NCBI GenBank assembly: GCA_020881915.1
Contig: JAJFPB010000001.1
Span: 868,001-932,000, forward strand
Length of the DNA: 64,000 bases
Reading direction: 5' to 3'
From: Paramyrothecium sp. XJ0827
Lineage: Eukaryota > Ascomycota > Sordariomycetes > Hypocreales > Stachybotryaceae
Numbering within the stretch: the first letter of the stretch is position 1; each line of letters begins with the position of its first letter. Positions 23,887 through 34,222 of this stretch are shown one piece after another. The position numbers and the translations under genes are program-made. The notes under the pieces were generated by a model, which saw only the letters and a list, made by a program, of their open reading frames with translations, ran no database searches and was not told where the DNA came from.

Positions 23887-26800
23887 ATGGCCGACCCGCT
23901 CAGCGCTTTTGCTGTCGCGTGCAACATATTGCAAATCGTGGAGTTCGGAGCCAAGATCCTCACAAAGGCAGCAGAGTATCAAGATGCAGCGGACGGGACC
24001 CTTGACGACCACCTTAGGCTGCACGAGCTGGCACAGTCGTTGAAGAGCTTGAACATTGACTTGGCGGCTAAATTGCCGGATGCTCCCCAGGCTCCCTCTT
24101 CACCTGCAACGAAGGAACTGATCGCCGCAAACGAGCGATGCCTTCGGCTGTCCGATGATTTCGTGGGATTGATGAACAGCTTAAGAGTCGACGGAAAACC
24201 GTCTAAACTTCAAAGCTTACGCATGGCAGTCAGGTCCATCCGCTATCAGGAGAAGGTGAAGACGACGAGCAGCAACCTGTCCGCGGCGCGAGACAACCTC
24301 AATATTGCCCTGCTCGTCTACTTACAGTATGTACAAATTGGCCGCAACCCAGACTATGGATGGCACTGATAGAGTTCCTGATAAAAGGCAGTCAAGCTCG
24401 TCCATGCACGACGACGTCTTGCGATCCAACCAAGATGCTGAACGGCGCATCGTGAAAACTGTCACGTCGACCGCTTCCGAGTTGAAGACAGACATTGCAT
24501 CTTTAGTGAAACAGACGGAAACCATGTCTATGAAGTCATTAGACTCGGTGTTTGCCGAATTTCGATCCTCTCACCGCGAGATCTTGGACCAGTTGTCGCA
24601 GCAGCTCAAAGCGAGCATTGACAACAAGCAAGCAGATCACGAAACTTCACTCCTCGAGTCCCGCTCGCAGGAGATCTTGTTAAACAGGCAAAAGATTTTA
24701 GACGGGCTTTATTACCCTCAAATGAACGATAGAAGGGACGCCATCACGCCTGCTCACCGCCAAACCTTCGAGTGGGTGTTTCGAACAGACGGCACACCTC
24801 GAGCGCGGTGGGATAACTTTTCGGAATGGGTAGAGTCAAGTACAGACAACGAGACGATGTACTGGATCCACGGGAAGCCAGGTATATATGCTTACCCCAA
24901 ACCATGTGCTTTCTAACAAGTCTCAGGCAGCGGCAAGTCAACGTTGATGCGGTTCCTCGACCAACGACTCCATGATTCGAAGCAATTGTTGCCGTGGGCC
25001 TCGGGTAAGGAACTCCAGAAAGTGTTTTGCTACTTATGGAGTCCCGGAACACCACTCCAGAAATCGTTGACTGGACTGTTGCGCTCGATTCTGTTCCAGC
25101 TACTCCAACAGGCTGGAGACCGATTCGCCCAGGCGGTCCCACAGCCAATTTTGCAGGCTGCCAAATCTCTTGGCCAGAGCAGCGTGGAGTGGCTCGTTGC
25201 TGAGATGATCGAAGCCGTGTACAAATACTTGAGCACCGACGATGTTTGTGTGCTCGTTCTCATTGATGGCCTTGATGAGTTTGAGGGGACCGATGATCAG
25301 CAGGAGCAACTCATCCACTTCCTTCTGGCACTGGCGAAATACCAAAACGTCAAGCTCTGTGTTTCAAGCAGACCCCTGAACGTCTTCCAAGACGCATTCG
25401 AAGGCATGCCGAAGCTTCGGGTGCAGGATTTGACCCACGACGACATTGCCCACTTCATCACCACGCAATTCAGCAACAACGTTCGTTTCAACCAGCTGCA
25501 GCGTCAAGACCCCGTGAATGCTGCAGCTTTGGTCGAACGGATAATATCGAGAGCAGGTGGTGTGTTCCTGTGGGTGAAGATCGTGGTACGCGAGCTCCTC
25601 AAGTCTGCCAGGGATGGGGACAGCTTGGAGGAGATGTCGTACCAGCTCGAGAGCTTGCCGAACGACCTAGACGTTTACTTCCAAAGGTTGATGGACTCGA
25701 TCGAGGCCAGGCACCGCAAGGAAGCTTCCATCATGCTACAGGTTGCTCTTCATGACGAACAGAACTTCACAACTGTGTCTGATCCCAGTCTGCTTGACTT
25801 GTCATTTATTCCGGAGTACGAGCGCCATTCTAGGGCTGTTAATGATGTTGCAAGCCACGGTTTCGAGTTTTCAAGTCGGGAGGCATTGATTTTCCGCCTT
25901 GGGTCGACCTTGCGCCGCTTGAACAGTCGCTGTCTCGGACTCGTCGAATGTCGATTTGTAGCCGGGGCTGGTGATGCCTTTCGCCTCCAAGGCCGCAACG
26001 GACAAGCGCTCAAGATACCGGCCGCAGAGCATGGGGATGCAGCCTCAGTTATGGGTTCCCTTGTGAATGAGGCTGCACGCGATGCTGCCGACGACGCCCA
26101 GAAAACCGTTGGAGGAGATGATTTGGCTCTGGCTCTCGATTTTCAGGTCAAATTTCTCCACCGATCATGTCGCGATTTCTTACTCACCCCAGGGGTACAA
26201 ACGAGGCTGCACGAATACTCGAGAGGGCCGTTTCACGCGAGGGAATTCCTCGTGTATGCACGTCTCGCGCAACTGGTGGCAATAGATTTAGACACAGAGC
26301 AACGGACAACGGCCTTCGGCTTCGCAAGCTACATCATGTCCGCATTGTCGACACCGGAGCTGAGACGGACAAAAGTGTGCGAGCAAGTTACGAGGCAGCT
26401 TGAGCCGATCGTTGACAAGCTGCCCGCACTGCTGTTTGAAGACAAGCTAGTACCGCCATTTTTGTACTTGAACCGGAGTCTAGACAGCTATTATGACGAG
26501 GAGAGCACGTTCCTCACGATCGCGATAGATTTCGACCTGGCGGCGTATGTCGTGGCCACCATGACCCCGGCGGCCATTGGGGAAAAGCGCGGTCGTCCGA
26601 TTCTTGATTACATCTTGCGAGGTCGGTTCAGCCCGTTGATGAGGAGCTACAAGAGCTTCTCTATTGCGAACACGATTCCCAATCTCGAGCTGGTTGAGTT
26701 GGTGTTGAAGCAGGGTGCTGACCCCAACCAGCCCTGGGAGGGCTGTTCGGTCTGGGGGCTCTTCCTCAAATCCTTTGCCAACTCTTACCTGTCGCCCTCC

Positions 26801-27079
26801 TTCATGAATGAAAGGTCTGTGGACAAAGGGTTGTTGGCAAGGGAAGAGCACATCCAGAAGACGATGGTGGCCGCGGTGCGAACGATGCTGCGGCACGGCG
26901 CACGTGCGGTGCTGCCCTCTCAATGGCTGTTATCAGCGTTACCAGCGATAGCACAGGAAGACTTGAGATCATCTCGCACTGTGAAGGTAGGGGATTTCTT
27001 GGAGCGTCTGTGTCCTTCGGGCAAGTATGCGCAGGCCGAGTTGCAAGAATGCATCGCTATCGCAAGATCCTTGGCTTGA
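23887..27079 (+). CDS. NACHT STAND protein C (no ankyrin repeats)
   Basis: Exons 23887-24326, 24373-24881 and 24927-27079 give 1,033 aa. The N-terminus (MADPLSAFAVACNILQIVEF) is the helical domain common at the start of fungal STAND proteins (PigL-N-like type). A long helical linker (~150-260) follows. Walker A (GKPGSGKSTL, ~313-322) is completed across intron 2; Walker B is VLVLIDGLDEF (~424-434), then LCVSSRPLNVF (sensor 1 region). GGVFLWVKIVVRELL and LPNDLDVYFQRLMDSIE start the helical region that usually follows NACHT in this subfamily. The C-terminal third has ELVLKQGADPNQPW, one degenerate ankyrin-like element, but no array. It is therefore a different architecture from its two NACHT neighbours. 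Intact. Confidence 0.87.
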
Positions 27080-27762
27080 GGTAGAGGAGGGCTGTGAAAT
27101 AAAATAAAATAGACTCAAAGATTTGTTTCAAATTTTTGCAACTCCTCTACAAACTCCAACTCTTTCAGCTTTATTTACTTTTTCGTAAATCTCTGACAGA
27201 CTTGACTAAGGTGCGGATAAACACTGCATGGCCTGCTTTTCTGGATGGACCGGTTACGCAGTGGCAGGCCTTTTCAGCTTCCACAAACACCAGCTGTGAA
27301 TGGCATGCTACTTAGTATAGCATCGACTTTCCAGGAGTTGCAGTTGTGATGCACGTGAGATCCTGCCGCTACCGGTGGTTCCCAGCGCGACCACAGCTAC
27401 GCACAGCCACTCGCGCAACGAAAACAGCGTGCGAAGCTGTTACTCTTCGCTCACAGTGTGGCTTGGTCCCATACTCGGCATTCCAAGGCTGTTTTCGAGG
27501 CCTTGATACTGTACAGACACGTGATGAGAGGCCTGCCAGCTGGCAGCCATCTGTATCAACACTCTCCAGGTTGCCAGCCAATGCCAGCCTTCAGCTCACC
27601 CTCTCTTCACTTCTCTCCCGCTCTCCTCCTTCTCAAAATCTCAGCCTCACACGCACACGGAAGCTTTCATCTTCGTTCTTCTCACCCTAAGGAGGCTCCT
27701 CCCTACACTGTCATCTTGACTAACACACGACCAAGCCCCTCTCGTAAGGAAGCACCAACAAC
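27080..27762. other. Intergenic, nothing recognised
   Basis: Terminator side of STAND gene C and promoter side of the MYND gene. The last ~150 bp are CT-rich, as in many fungal 5' leaders. Confidence 0.5.
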
Positions 27763-29051
27763 ATGTCTACGCCACAACAACAAGGCGCCTCTGCCGGGTT
27801 CAGCTACGACTCATCTAGTAATGAGCGTCATGCCACGGGTCATGCAACGCTCCCGGAGAGCACGATAGAGAACCTCGACAAGTGTGCCAAGTGCAAGAAG
27901 GAAGGGTGTACCCTTAGCTGCAGTCTGTGCAGCGCCACCGGCGTCGGCCAGTTCCGAGTCTCCTACTGTTCGCGAGAGTGCCAGAACGCGCACCGTTCCA
28001 CGCACAGGGACATTTGCGAGCCGCGCCAGAAGCTTGTCCGCGCTGTTTCAGTCCTCGCTGAAATATGGGACATGGTCCAGAAGAAAACCTTTGTATCTGA
28101 CACTGCCATCGTTGACCAAGAGCGTGACGCCGTTCACACTCAGGGTACGCAGGGCCAGCTCGACCCCCGCTGCTGGTCTGGCGAGTCCATGATCAAGTCC
28201 TTCTCTGAGAGTGCTCTACCGGCCGACATTCCTGACCAAGTCAAGCTGGCAATCGTTTATGACCTGAGCCATTCCCATCCGACCAACCTTGGGTTCAATC
28301 TCCTCAAGATTTTCCTGGATCGTAAGTTCATCACCCTTCCGTTGTTGTCAGCAACAAAGCCAAGACTCACAAGGGGTGATCAGCAATCTCCGAAGACCTC
28401 GGCGAGCTTAAAATGATCATCAAAGACCCAGCAGTTGTCCTCAAAGCCCGAGCCCATGTCTCGTACAACAGCCACATGGTGGTTTTGATCACTCTGCTGA
28501 ATCGTGAAGTCTTTGCCCTCGACCTCTCCGGCGCTCAACATGGTTGGCAGGAGAAACTCTACACGTGGCGTGCGTACGATGCATACCGTATCCGCAATGA
28601 AAGCGGCGTAGCTGATCTTGGCTTTGCCCGCGAGTTTACCAACACTTTCCACCGCTTCAACCCGGGAACCAGCCGCCATTGGGTCAAGCGCGAGCTTCGC
28701 AAGGAAATCGTCAAAGGGTTGGAGACCAACCTCGTGGACAATATCAAGGCCAAGTACTCGTCTGTCTGGGGTTTCTTGTCTCTCCAAGATTCCGACTTTG
28801 AGACGGGCAAGCAGTATTTGGTTTGCGAGGCCGAGAAGTGTTTGGACGATGGGATTGCAGCCGTGCTCTCCAAGGGTATCGGGCGATACTACTTCAACGA
28901 CAAGTTTGAACTCTGTGTGACGGAGACGGAGCACCACACTGAAATGCTTGAGAAAGTTTGGTTCACGAAGCAGGAGGTCGAGGACATTGGCGACGAGGCC
29001 GTTCTGAAGCGCATCTGGCTCAAGAGACTGTCGCAGGCCAAGAAAGACTGA
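27763..29051 (+). CDS. MYND-type zinc finger protein
   Basis: Exons 27763-28321 and 28384-29051 (62-bp intron, GTAAGT to GATCAG) give 408 aa. A MYND finger spans ~41-87: CAKCKKEGC, CSLCSATGVG, YCSRECQNAHRSTHRDIC, with the C-x2-C, C-x3-C and final H-x3-C ligands. MYND fingers bind proline-rich peptides in partner proteins. The remaining ~320 residues (for example VLKARAHVSYNSHMVVLI, WVKRELRKEIVKGLETN, a hydrophilic helical C-terminus) match no enzyme; no SET domain is present. This is the common fungal arrangement of a single N-terminal MYND finger plus an uncharacterised region. Role unknown. Confidence 0.8.
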
Positions 29052-29956
29052 GGTTGTGATTCCTTGGGGAGTTGGAGTTTGAGAATGGCGGGTGAAATTG
29101 CATCGGAACATGGAAGTAAGCAGTGCACGCCGGTGATAGAGATCTGAGATGAAGATCAGGTTACGCCTCCTCATGAAAGAGGCGAAGACGCATGTAGAGT
29201 AGACAGTCTTCACTTAGACGCACGCATACAAGATATCTTCCAACTCTTGATGGTTCACTAAGCCGACGTGATGAAATATGATGCGGAGTGCACCTTTGCA
29301 TTTTTTCAATAATTGACGGGGTGTCCCGTGTCGACCTTGATCGCAAATATGGTGGTCAAGTCGCTCATCGGCACCAGACAGCTCAGAATTAGCATGAGAC
29401 AAGTGTTACGCACGGAGAGCAAGGAGATACAGTAGAGTATAGGAATTGGATTAGGTACCGTAAAAGGCGAAATGGGTGTCGCGGAATGTTTAGTTAACTT
29501 TTTTAAGGGCTGCGGGGCAAGCCTGTGGCTTTGTGGCTTTATGGGGAAACAGTTGTTACCCGGTGGTACTAAGAGCAGAATCCCTAACAGTGGACGTGAC
29601 CCACTCGTGGCCCAGACAGCCCCTTCTTCTTTGTCCTTCCTCTCTTTCCCATCTCCGCCACAATCGGCGCTTAGTTACAATCATGGCGCCGGAAGTGTAT
29701 AAGGCACAAAGTACTAACCACAGAAGCTGAGCAAGAGACAAGATCGGTCCAGCTACAGTAGTCAAAGTTGATGCTCCAACATGGTCAATTTCTTGGAGTT
29801 TCTACGGGCTTCCACGAAACACTAATCACATGACCTGGCTTTGTGACAGTAACAGAACAACAGTGCCCCGCTATGAGAACGAAGTTGTCTAGAAAGCTTC
29901 CTCGACCACCTCCTAGCATTCGAGTTGAATAATCTCCCGACAAAGCTTCATTCAAC
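29052..29956. other. Intergenic, holding the left end of a TIR-bounded segment
   Basis: No gene found. The left terminal inverted repeat of the deaminase element lies at 29458-29485; the rest is the 5' region of the deaminase gene. Confidence 0.5.
29458..29485 (+). repeat. Left terminal inverted repeat
   Basis: Begins CCGTAAAAGGCGAAATGGGT, preceded by TA. Pairs with 31757-31784. Confidence 0.75.
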
Positions 29957-31388
29957 ATGTCGATAGTATCAGTTCCGATTGCCCCGCGCGCGATGCTATC
30001 AAAGGATTCGAGTGACTCGACGAGATCTATGTCCTATCTGGAACAAATATTCGCCAATGCGTCGAAAGAACTGTATCCACGACTTGCGTTATTCGAATCG
30101 CTAGCTCAGTTTGGAAATAGACAAGAACGGCGAATACCATCTGGTGACGACGTTATTGAAGCCCGCAGGAACTTCTTGGATTCGTTTACCTATCTCTGCG
30201 ATGTCCAGAAAGGGGGGGCAACAGTAACCGCTGCTGGATTACAGAAGTTGCCCCATAGCAACGTGCTTTGGTTAGCAGCAAACGAGGGAATACGTGGCGA
30301 TATTAAAATATACGCGGAGACCATTCTATCGAAGCTGCTGTCTGTGGATCCTAGTAGTCGGGGAACTGTTGAAAATCAAATTTTCCAACTTGCGATCGAG
30401 AACTGCAAACCTCGAATTGCGGCGTATAAAGAAGAGTTGCAGAAGTATGCGAGAAACTGCAGGATGCAGTTGCGAAAAGAATCACGTAACGAGGCTGGTG
30501 AGATCTGTCATCACTTTCAAATAAAATGTATAGGAGAGACATTTGCTTACCAGTCCAGTGACGCTTCTTCGAAAGAGGCTTAAGAAGCTTTCAGAACCAC
30601 CGCCGAGTATGACGGCTGCTGACCTCGTCGACAACTGCTACGAAATGCGAAGGCTCGAAGTCGGCGAGATCAAACGGTGGTCGACAAATGAACAAGATGA
30701 TTTCCGCCGACTAGCACATTATATCGGGCGACTTGGCGCAACTCGGTCATCGGCCGCCGCTGTCGTCAAGGGAATGATCGAGGTTCCGACTCTTCGCAAA
30801 ATATCTTGTATCCGCTTCGTCGAGGCTCCGCCTAACCGCAAGGTGGTGATAGACCAGGGCGTGATGAGCCCATACGAGATTGTCCGAGGGATCTGCCAGG
30901 ATCGTGCTTCTCAGAATCCCCTACAAAACAAAACGGCACTTCACAACCTTGTGGACCTTGACCTGCCCTCTGGAACCGGCAACGTCCGCATGAGCTTGGA
31001 ATCGCGGAAGACCATCATTACAAGGGTACACGCTGAACTACAGATTGCCGACAGATTTAGTAGGGACGGGTTGATTTTTGTGGACGGCGACAAGTATATT
31101 GGATGTAGCAAGCCAGCGTGTTACTTCTGCTTCAGCTGGCTTAGCAACCATAAGCATGGGTACGTTCTTCCAGCGACGCATCACAAGATTATCCCTGGTT
31201 GTCGTGGGCCGGATAATGGTCTCAACGAGTCTGGAGCTGCTGTTTTGAAGGACCTATACACCAAAATATGTGCTCAACTTGGACAGCATATTCTTGACTC
31301 CCTTTTAAACTCGCGCACTGGAGATTCGCATATTAGATATCAGTACCAGTCTACAGAGGGCTCAAGTTATGCCCAGAGTAGAATCTGA
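29957..31388 (+). CDS. OTT_1508-like zinc-dependent deaminase
   Basis: Exons 29957-30497 and 30559-31388 (61-bp intron, GTGAGA to GTCCAG) give 456 aa. The N-terminal ~200 residues are helical and of unknown role. The C-terminal half carries the deaminase-fold zinc site: RVHAELQIAD (His ~338, catalytic Glu ~340) and CSKPACYFC (Cys ~368 and ~371, within a P-x-C-x2-C motif), followed by HKHGYVLPATHHKIIPG. This combination matches the OTT_1508-like deaminase family, part of the nucleic-acid/toxin deaminase superfamily, expanded in fungi and of unproven substrate. The gene is the only one between a pair of terminal inverted repeats, so copy-number spread by transposition is a possible cause of such expansions. 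All zinc and catalytic residues are kept and no lesion is seen. Confidence 0.8.
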
Positions 31389-31436
31389 ATGGCAGCACTT
31401 AGTTAGATGGGGGTGACTTAAATGGTAGTGGTGTAA

Positions 31437-31582
31437 TACTGTAAAGTAATTCCTATGATTAAACAGAGCTTCCCTGTGTAAACTACTGTAGATAGCGCGT
31501 CGCGATTGCATGTTGGTTGTAGGCACTACGCGATACTTAGAGATCGCGAAGTACCAACCATTATTACAATTAATTACAGTAG
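31437..31582. repeat. Short palindromic, MITE-like sequence
   Basis: About 146 bp just after the deaminase stop, with ends TACTGTAAAGTAATT and the inverse of TACTGTAATTAATT (first 8 bp perfect), and an internal hairpin around 31511-31562 (TTGGT...ACCAA, ACGCGAT...ATCGCG). It may be a miniature element nested in the larger one, or a structured 3' end. Confidence 0.35.
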
Positions 31583-31756
31583 TGAGAGGCATACAGCTTG
31601 TCAGCGGTGTTGATGTCAACTATAAGGCAAGAGAGTGGTGCTGCCACTGCTAAGAGTGGCATCAAGATGCAATAAAAGTACTTTTGAGGTACAAGCTGAC
31701 TAGGACCGAGCGCCACCGGAGTCCAAAATTGGGCCCTACTAAATTGACTAACGAAA

Positions 31757-31784
31757 TCCGCGACACCCATTTCGCCCTTTACGG
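31757..31784 (-). repeat. Right terminal inverted repeat
   Basis: Reads CCGTAAAGGGCGAAATGGGT on the minus strand; 27 of 28 bases match the left copy. Followed by TA. Confidence 0.75.
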
Positions 31785-32027
31785 TAAACTAGAAGCAGCA
31801 GAAACTGACAAAAAGAATCAGGTCCATTAAAATAGCAGAGTTGGTAGTGACAAAGGATGGTGCATGAAACATACGGTACGCAGACAAAGAAACTCCTCCC
31901 TTTTTCGCGTTCTTTTTTTGCTTTTTTGCTTTTTTCTTCCTTTCCCCTTTGTTCCTGAATCAGTGCAAGAGTGTTTGATCTCGTCCAAAGTCGATCCCCA
32001 GAATGAAATTTGTCCTTGATCCTTCTA

Positions 32028-34222
32028 CTACGCGGCAGTAATGGCAAGCTTCTGCAGCGGAACTCCGAACAATGCTGGGTTGTCACCAAGGGGCTTGGGT
32101 AAGGCTGGAAGGAGCTCCTGCACCCAAGCGATTATCTGTGGCGCTTGCAGGCTGATGCGCATGCCCGTGGCAGTGCTCTCCGCCTTGGTCTTGGAGCTCG
32201 AGCGCGAGCTCTTGTGCGCTGACGAGACGGAGAACGGGCCCCAGCCGACCTTGACGTTGGCCTCCGTGGCCGAGGCCTCGAGGTGGCTCTCCAGCGACGT
32301 CGTGTCACCGTTGAACTCGAGGTCTAACATTGCAGGCGATGACGAACGCATTGGGGTAGCTGCTGAACTGGGTGTAGTCGGTCTCGACCGGCTCGTGCTT
32401 CGCGGCGGCGCGCTGCAGGGCCGCAGGGCCGGGCGAGATCTTGAATCCGGGCGCGGCGTCCAGCTCGTGGTCAGAGAAGAGCTCGGCGTGCAGCCAGGGG
32501 CGCTCTATCTCGACAAGCATGCAGTCCATGGCGATCTCGACATCAAGGTTGGCCATGGAGGTGGCAGAGTCTGCCTGGGACGAAGAGTGTGAACCGCCTC
32601 CTCCCACGGACCAGAAGCCCCAACTGGCGCTGGCGCCGCCACTTGTGGCAGACTCGCTGGCCGTCTTCACGGAGCTAGACTGCGAAGCTGCAACCTTTGC
32701 CGTGATTCGCGTCCATGGAGAGGGCTGCTCCGCAGCTGATTCCTTCAGGAGTTCCTTGTTGGCCCGGATCTCCTGTTCATCGACCGTCTTGCCGTTCTCA
32801 TCCATGATATGTGGCGTGGTGGCTGGCTTCGGCACCGGCGGATCAGAGCTAATACTATTCAGCTTCGCTTCGAGACTCTCGATTTCCTTTTCTATAATCT
32901 CGATTCGGCCATCGATGTACTTTTGCGTTTCTGCTTTCCCTGCGTCACCAGCTGCCTTGACGACATGTTTGTTCTTTGCGATAAGGGCCTTGTTCCAGGC
33001 CTGTGCATTGAGAGACATCTGCGAAAAAGGATTCTTGGGCTTCCCATCGGCATCGGCCGCTGGGGTGTCCTTGTTGTTGTAGGCTGCCTGGTACTGGTCC
33101 TGCAGAGTCTTGTTGGGGTTCTCGCCAGACTCCTCAAACACATGAGGGATGAATGTGCCGTCCTTCACAGCTTCACGGAGACCTTTGTGAGAGATGAGGA
33201 TGTTTCGAAGTCTCTTGATCTCGGCACGAAGTTCCAATGCAGAAGGCCCACGATTGCGGTTCGCCCATGCGTCGATGGTATTCTTGACCAGAGTAGCCCA
33301 GTTGCGAGGCGTGAGGTTCACACCACTGTACTCAGACGCTCCGTCCGCAGCGAGGAGCGTAAGATTCCGGTAGGCTTCCTTACTGCTCTCGATGCGCTTC
33401 ATTGCCGAGGTCACGTCAACGACACCAAAGTTGAATTCGACAGTGAACTTGTAGCCGTGCACAACCCAGTCCATGTACTTGGCTTGAATCCTTGCCTTGT
33501 AATCCCGGCCGTGCATCTGCATCCACTCGAGAAATATTTGGCGCTACTGATCAGTGGTCAAACCCTTCTCTCTGTCAGCTTGCTGCTGCTTGTACTGCGC
33601 CTCGTTGTAGGCCTCGACTGCCTTGTTCCACGAGCCCTGTTTCTCGACGTAGGTTTGGAGCCTGGATTTGCCCGGTACATTGGCGTCCGGTTCAGTCAGA
33701 TAGTGCATGGCTGTGTCATATCTCTGACGGACTTTGATCTGGCGGTCGGTCAATGGCTTGTCACTCGCAATCGATGCCCCAATCGAGGTCTCCACCGAGA
33801 CCAGACAGTCGAGAGAGGCAAGATAACTTCTAGCCACGCTTTTGCCAGTACGTCCCATCTATTCTCGTTAGCCACTGGTCACTCTTACCAAAGGTGCCGC
33901 ACTTGCCATGATCTTACTGATCGGGACTTGATTGTCAACTAGTTTGGCCTCGGCAATCCGCACAGAAAGAGGCTGAAATGGGTCGGTGCTGGGATCCCAA
34001 ACGAATTCGCTGGATTGGGTGAGTATCTAGGTATGTTGGCCAGTGAGTTCTTGCGTACCTTGGATCAATGATTGTACCCGGAACTTGAACAGTCATGAGC
34101 TGACTGGAAGATACCGGCAGTGACGCGCTGATGGCATCTCGGAGCGTGGTAGCTGCCGTAGCCATCATATCCAAGGCAATTTTCGCCTGGTCTCTTGTTG
34201 TGTTTGCGGGTGATTCGGACAT
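32028..34222 (-). pseudogene. Large unknown fungal protein with two disabling lesions
   Basis: Three exons, 34222-34059, 34009-33889 and 33858-32028, about 704 codons. The start MSESPANTTRDQAKIALDMM is followed by a helical, Lys/Glu-rich protein without a motif I recognise; the C-terminal part has Gly/Ser-rich stretches (SWGFWSVGGGGSHSSS; VGWGPFSVSSAHKSS). Lesion 1: an in-frame TAG at 33546-33544 (GLTTDQ, stop, RQIFLEWM) with coding continuing in the same frame. Lesion 2: near 32322-32330 the frame of NAFVIACNV must shift by one base to continue as DLEFNGDTTSLESHLEA to the end. Intron 2 would be only 30 nt (33888-33859), yet has GTAAGA, a GCTAAC branch and ATAG. Two independent breaks suggest a recent pseudogene; sequencing error is the alternative. 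Confidence 0.7.

Larger units (their letters stand above)
29456..31786. mobile_element. Candidate 2.3-kb TIR element carrying a deaminase gene
   Basis: A 28-bp sequence at 29458-29485 recurs inverted at 31757-31784 with 27 of 28 identical bases (A/G difference at position 8), and weaker similarity continues ~25 bp inward on both sides. Each copy is bordered on the outside by TA (29456-29457 and 31785-31786), as expected for the TA target duplication of Tc1/mariner/pogo-type elements. The only gene inside is the OTT_1508-like deaminase; no transposase is seen. It could be a non-autonomous element with captured cargo. The repeats and TA are observed; the element class is inference, and a TA flank alone is weak evidence. 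Confidence 0.55.

Noticed and set aside
32809..33942. Plus-strand frame of 377 codons across the broken unknown gene
   Set aside because: The minus strand has consistent splice sites and coherent protein sequence over 2.2 kb; the plus frame shows no domain and starts within it.
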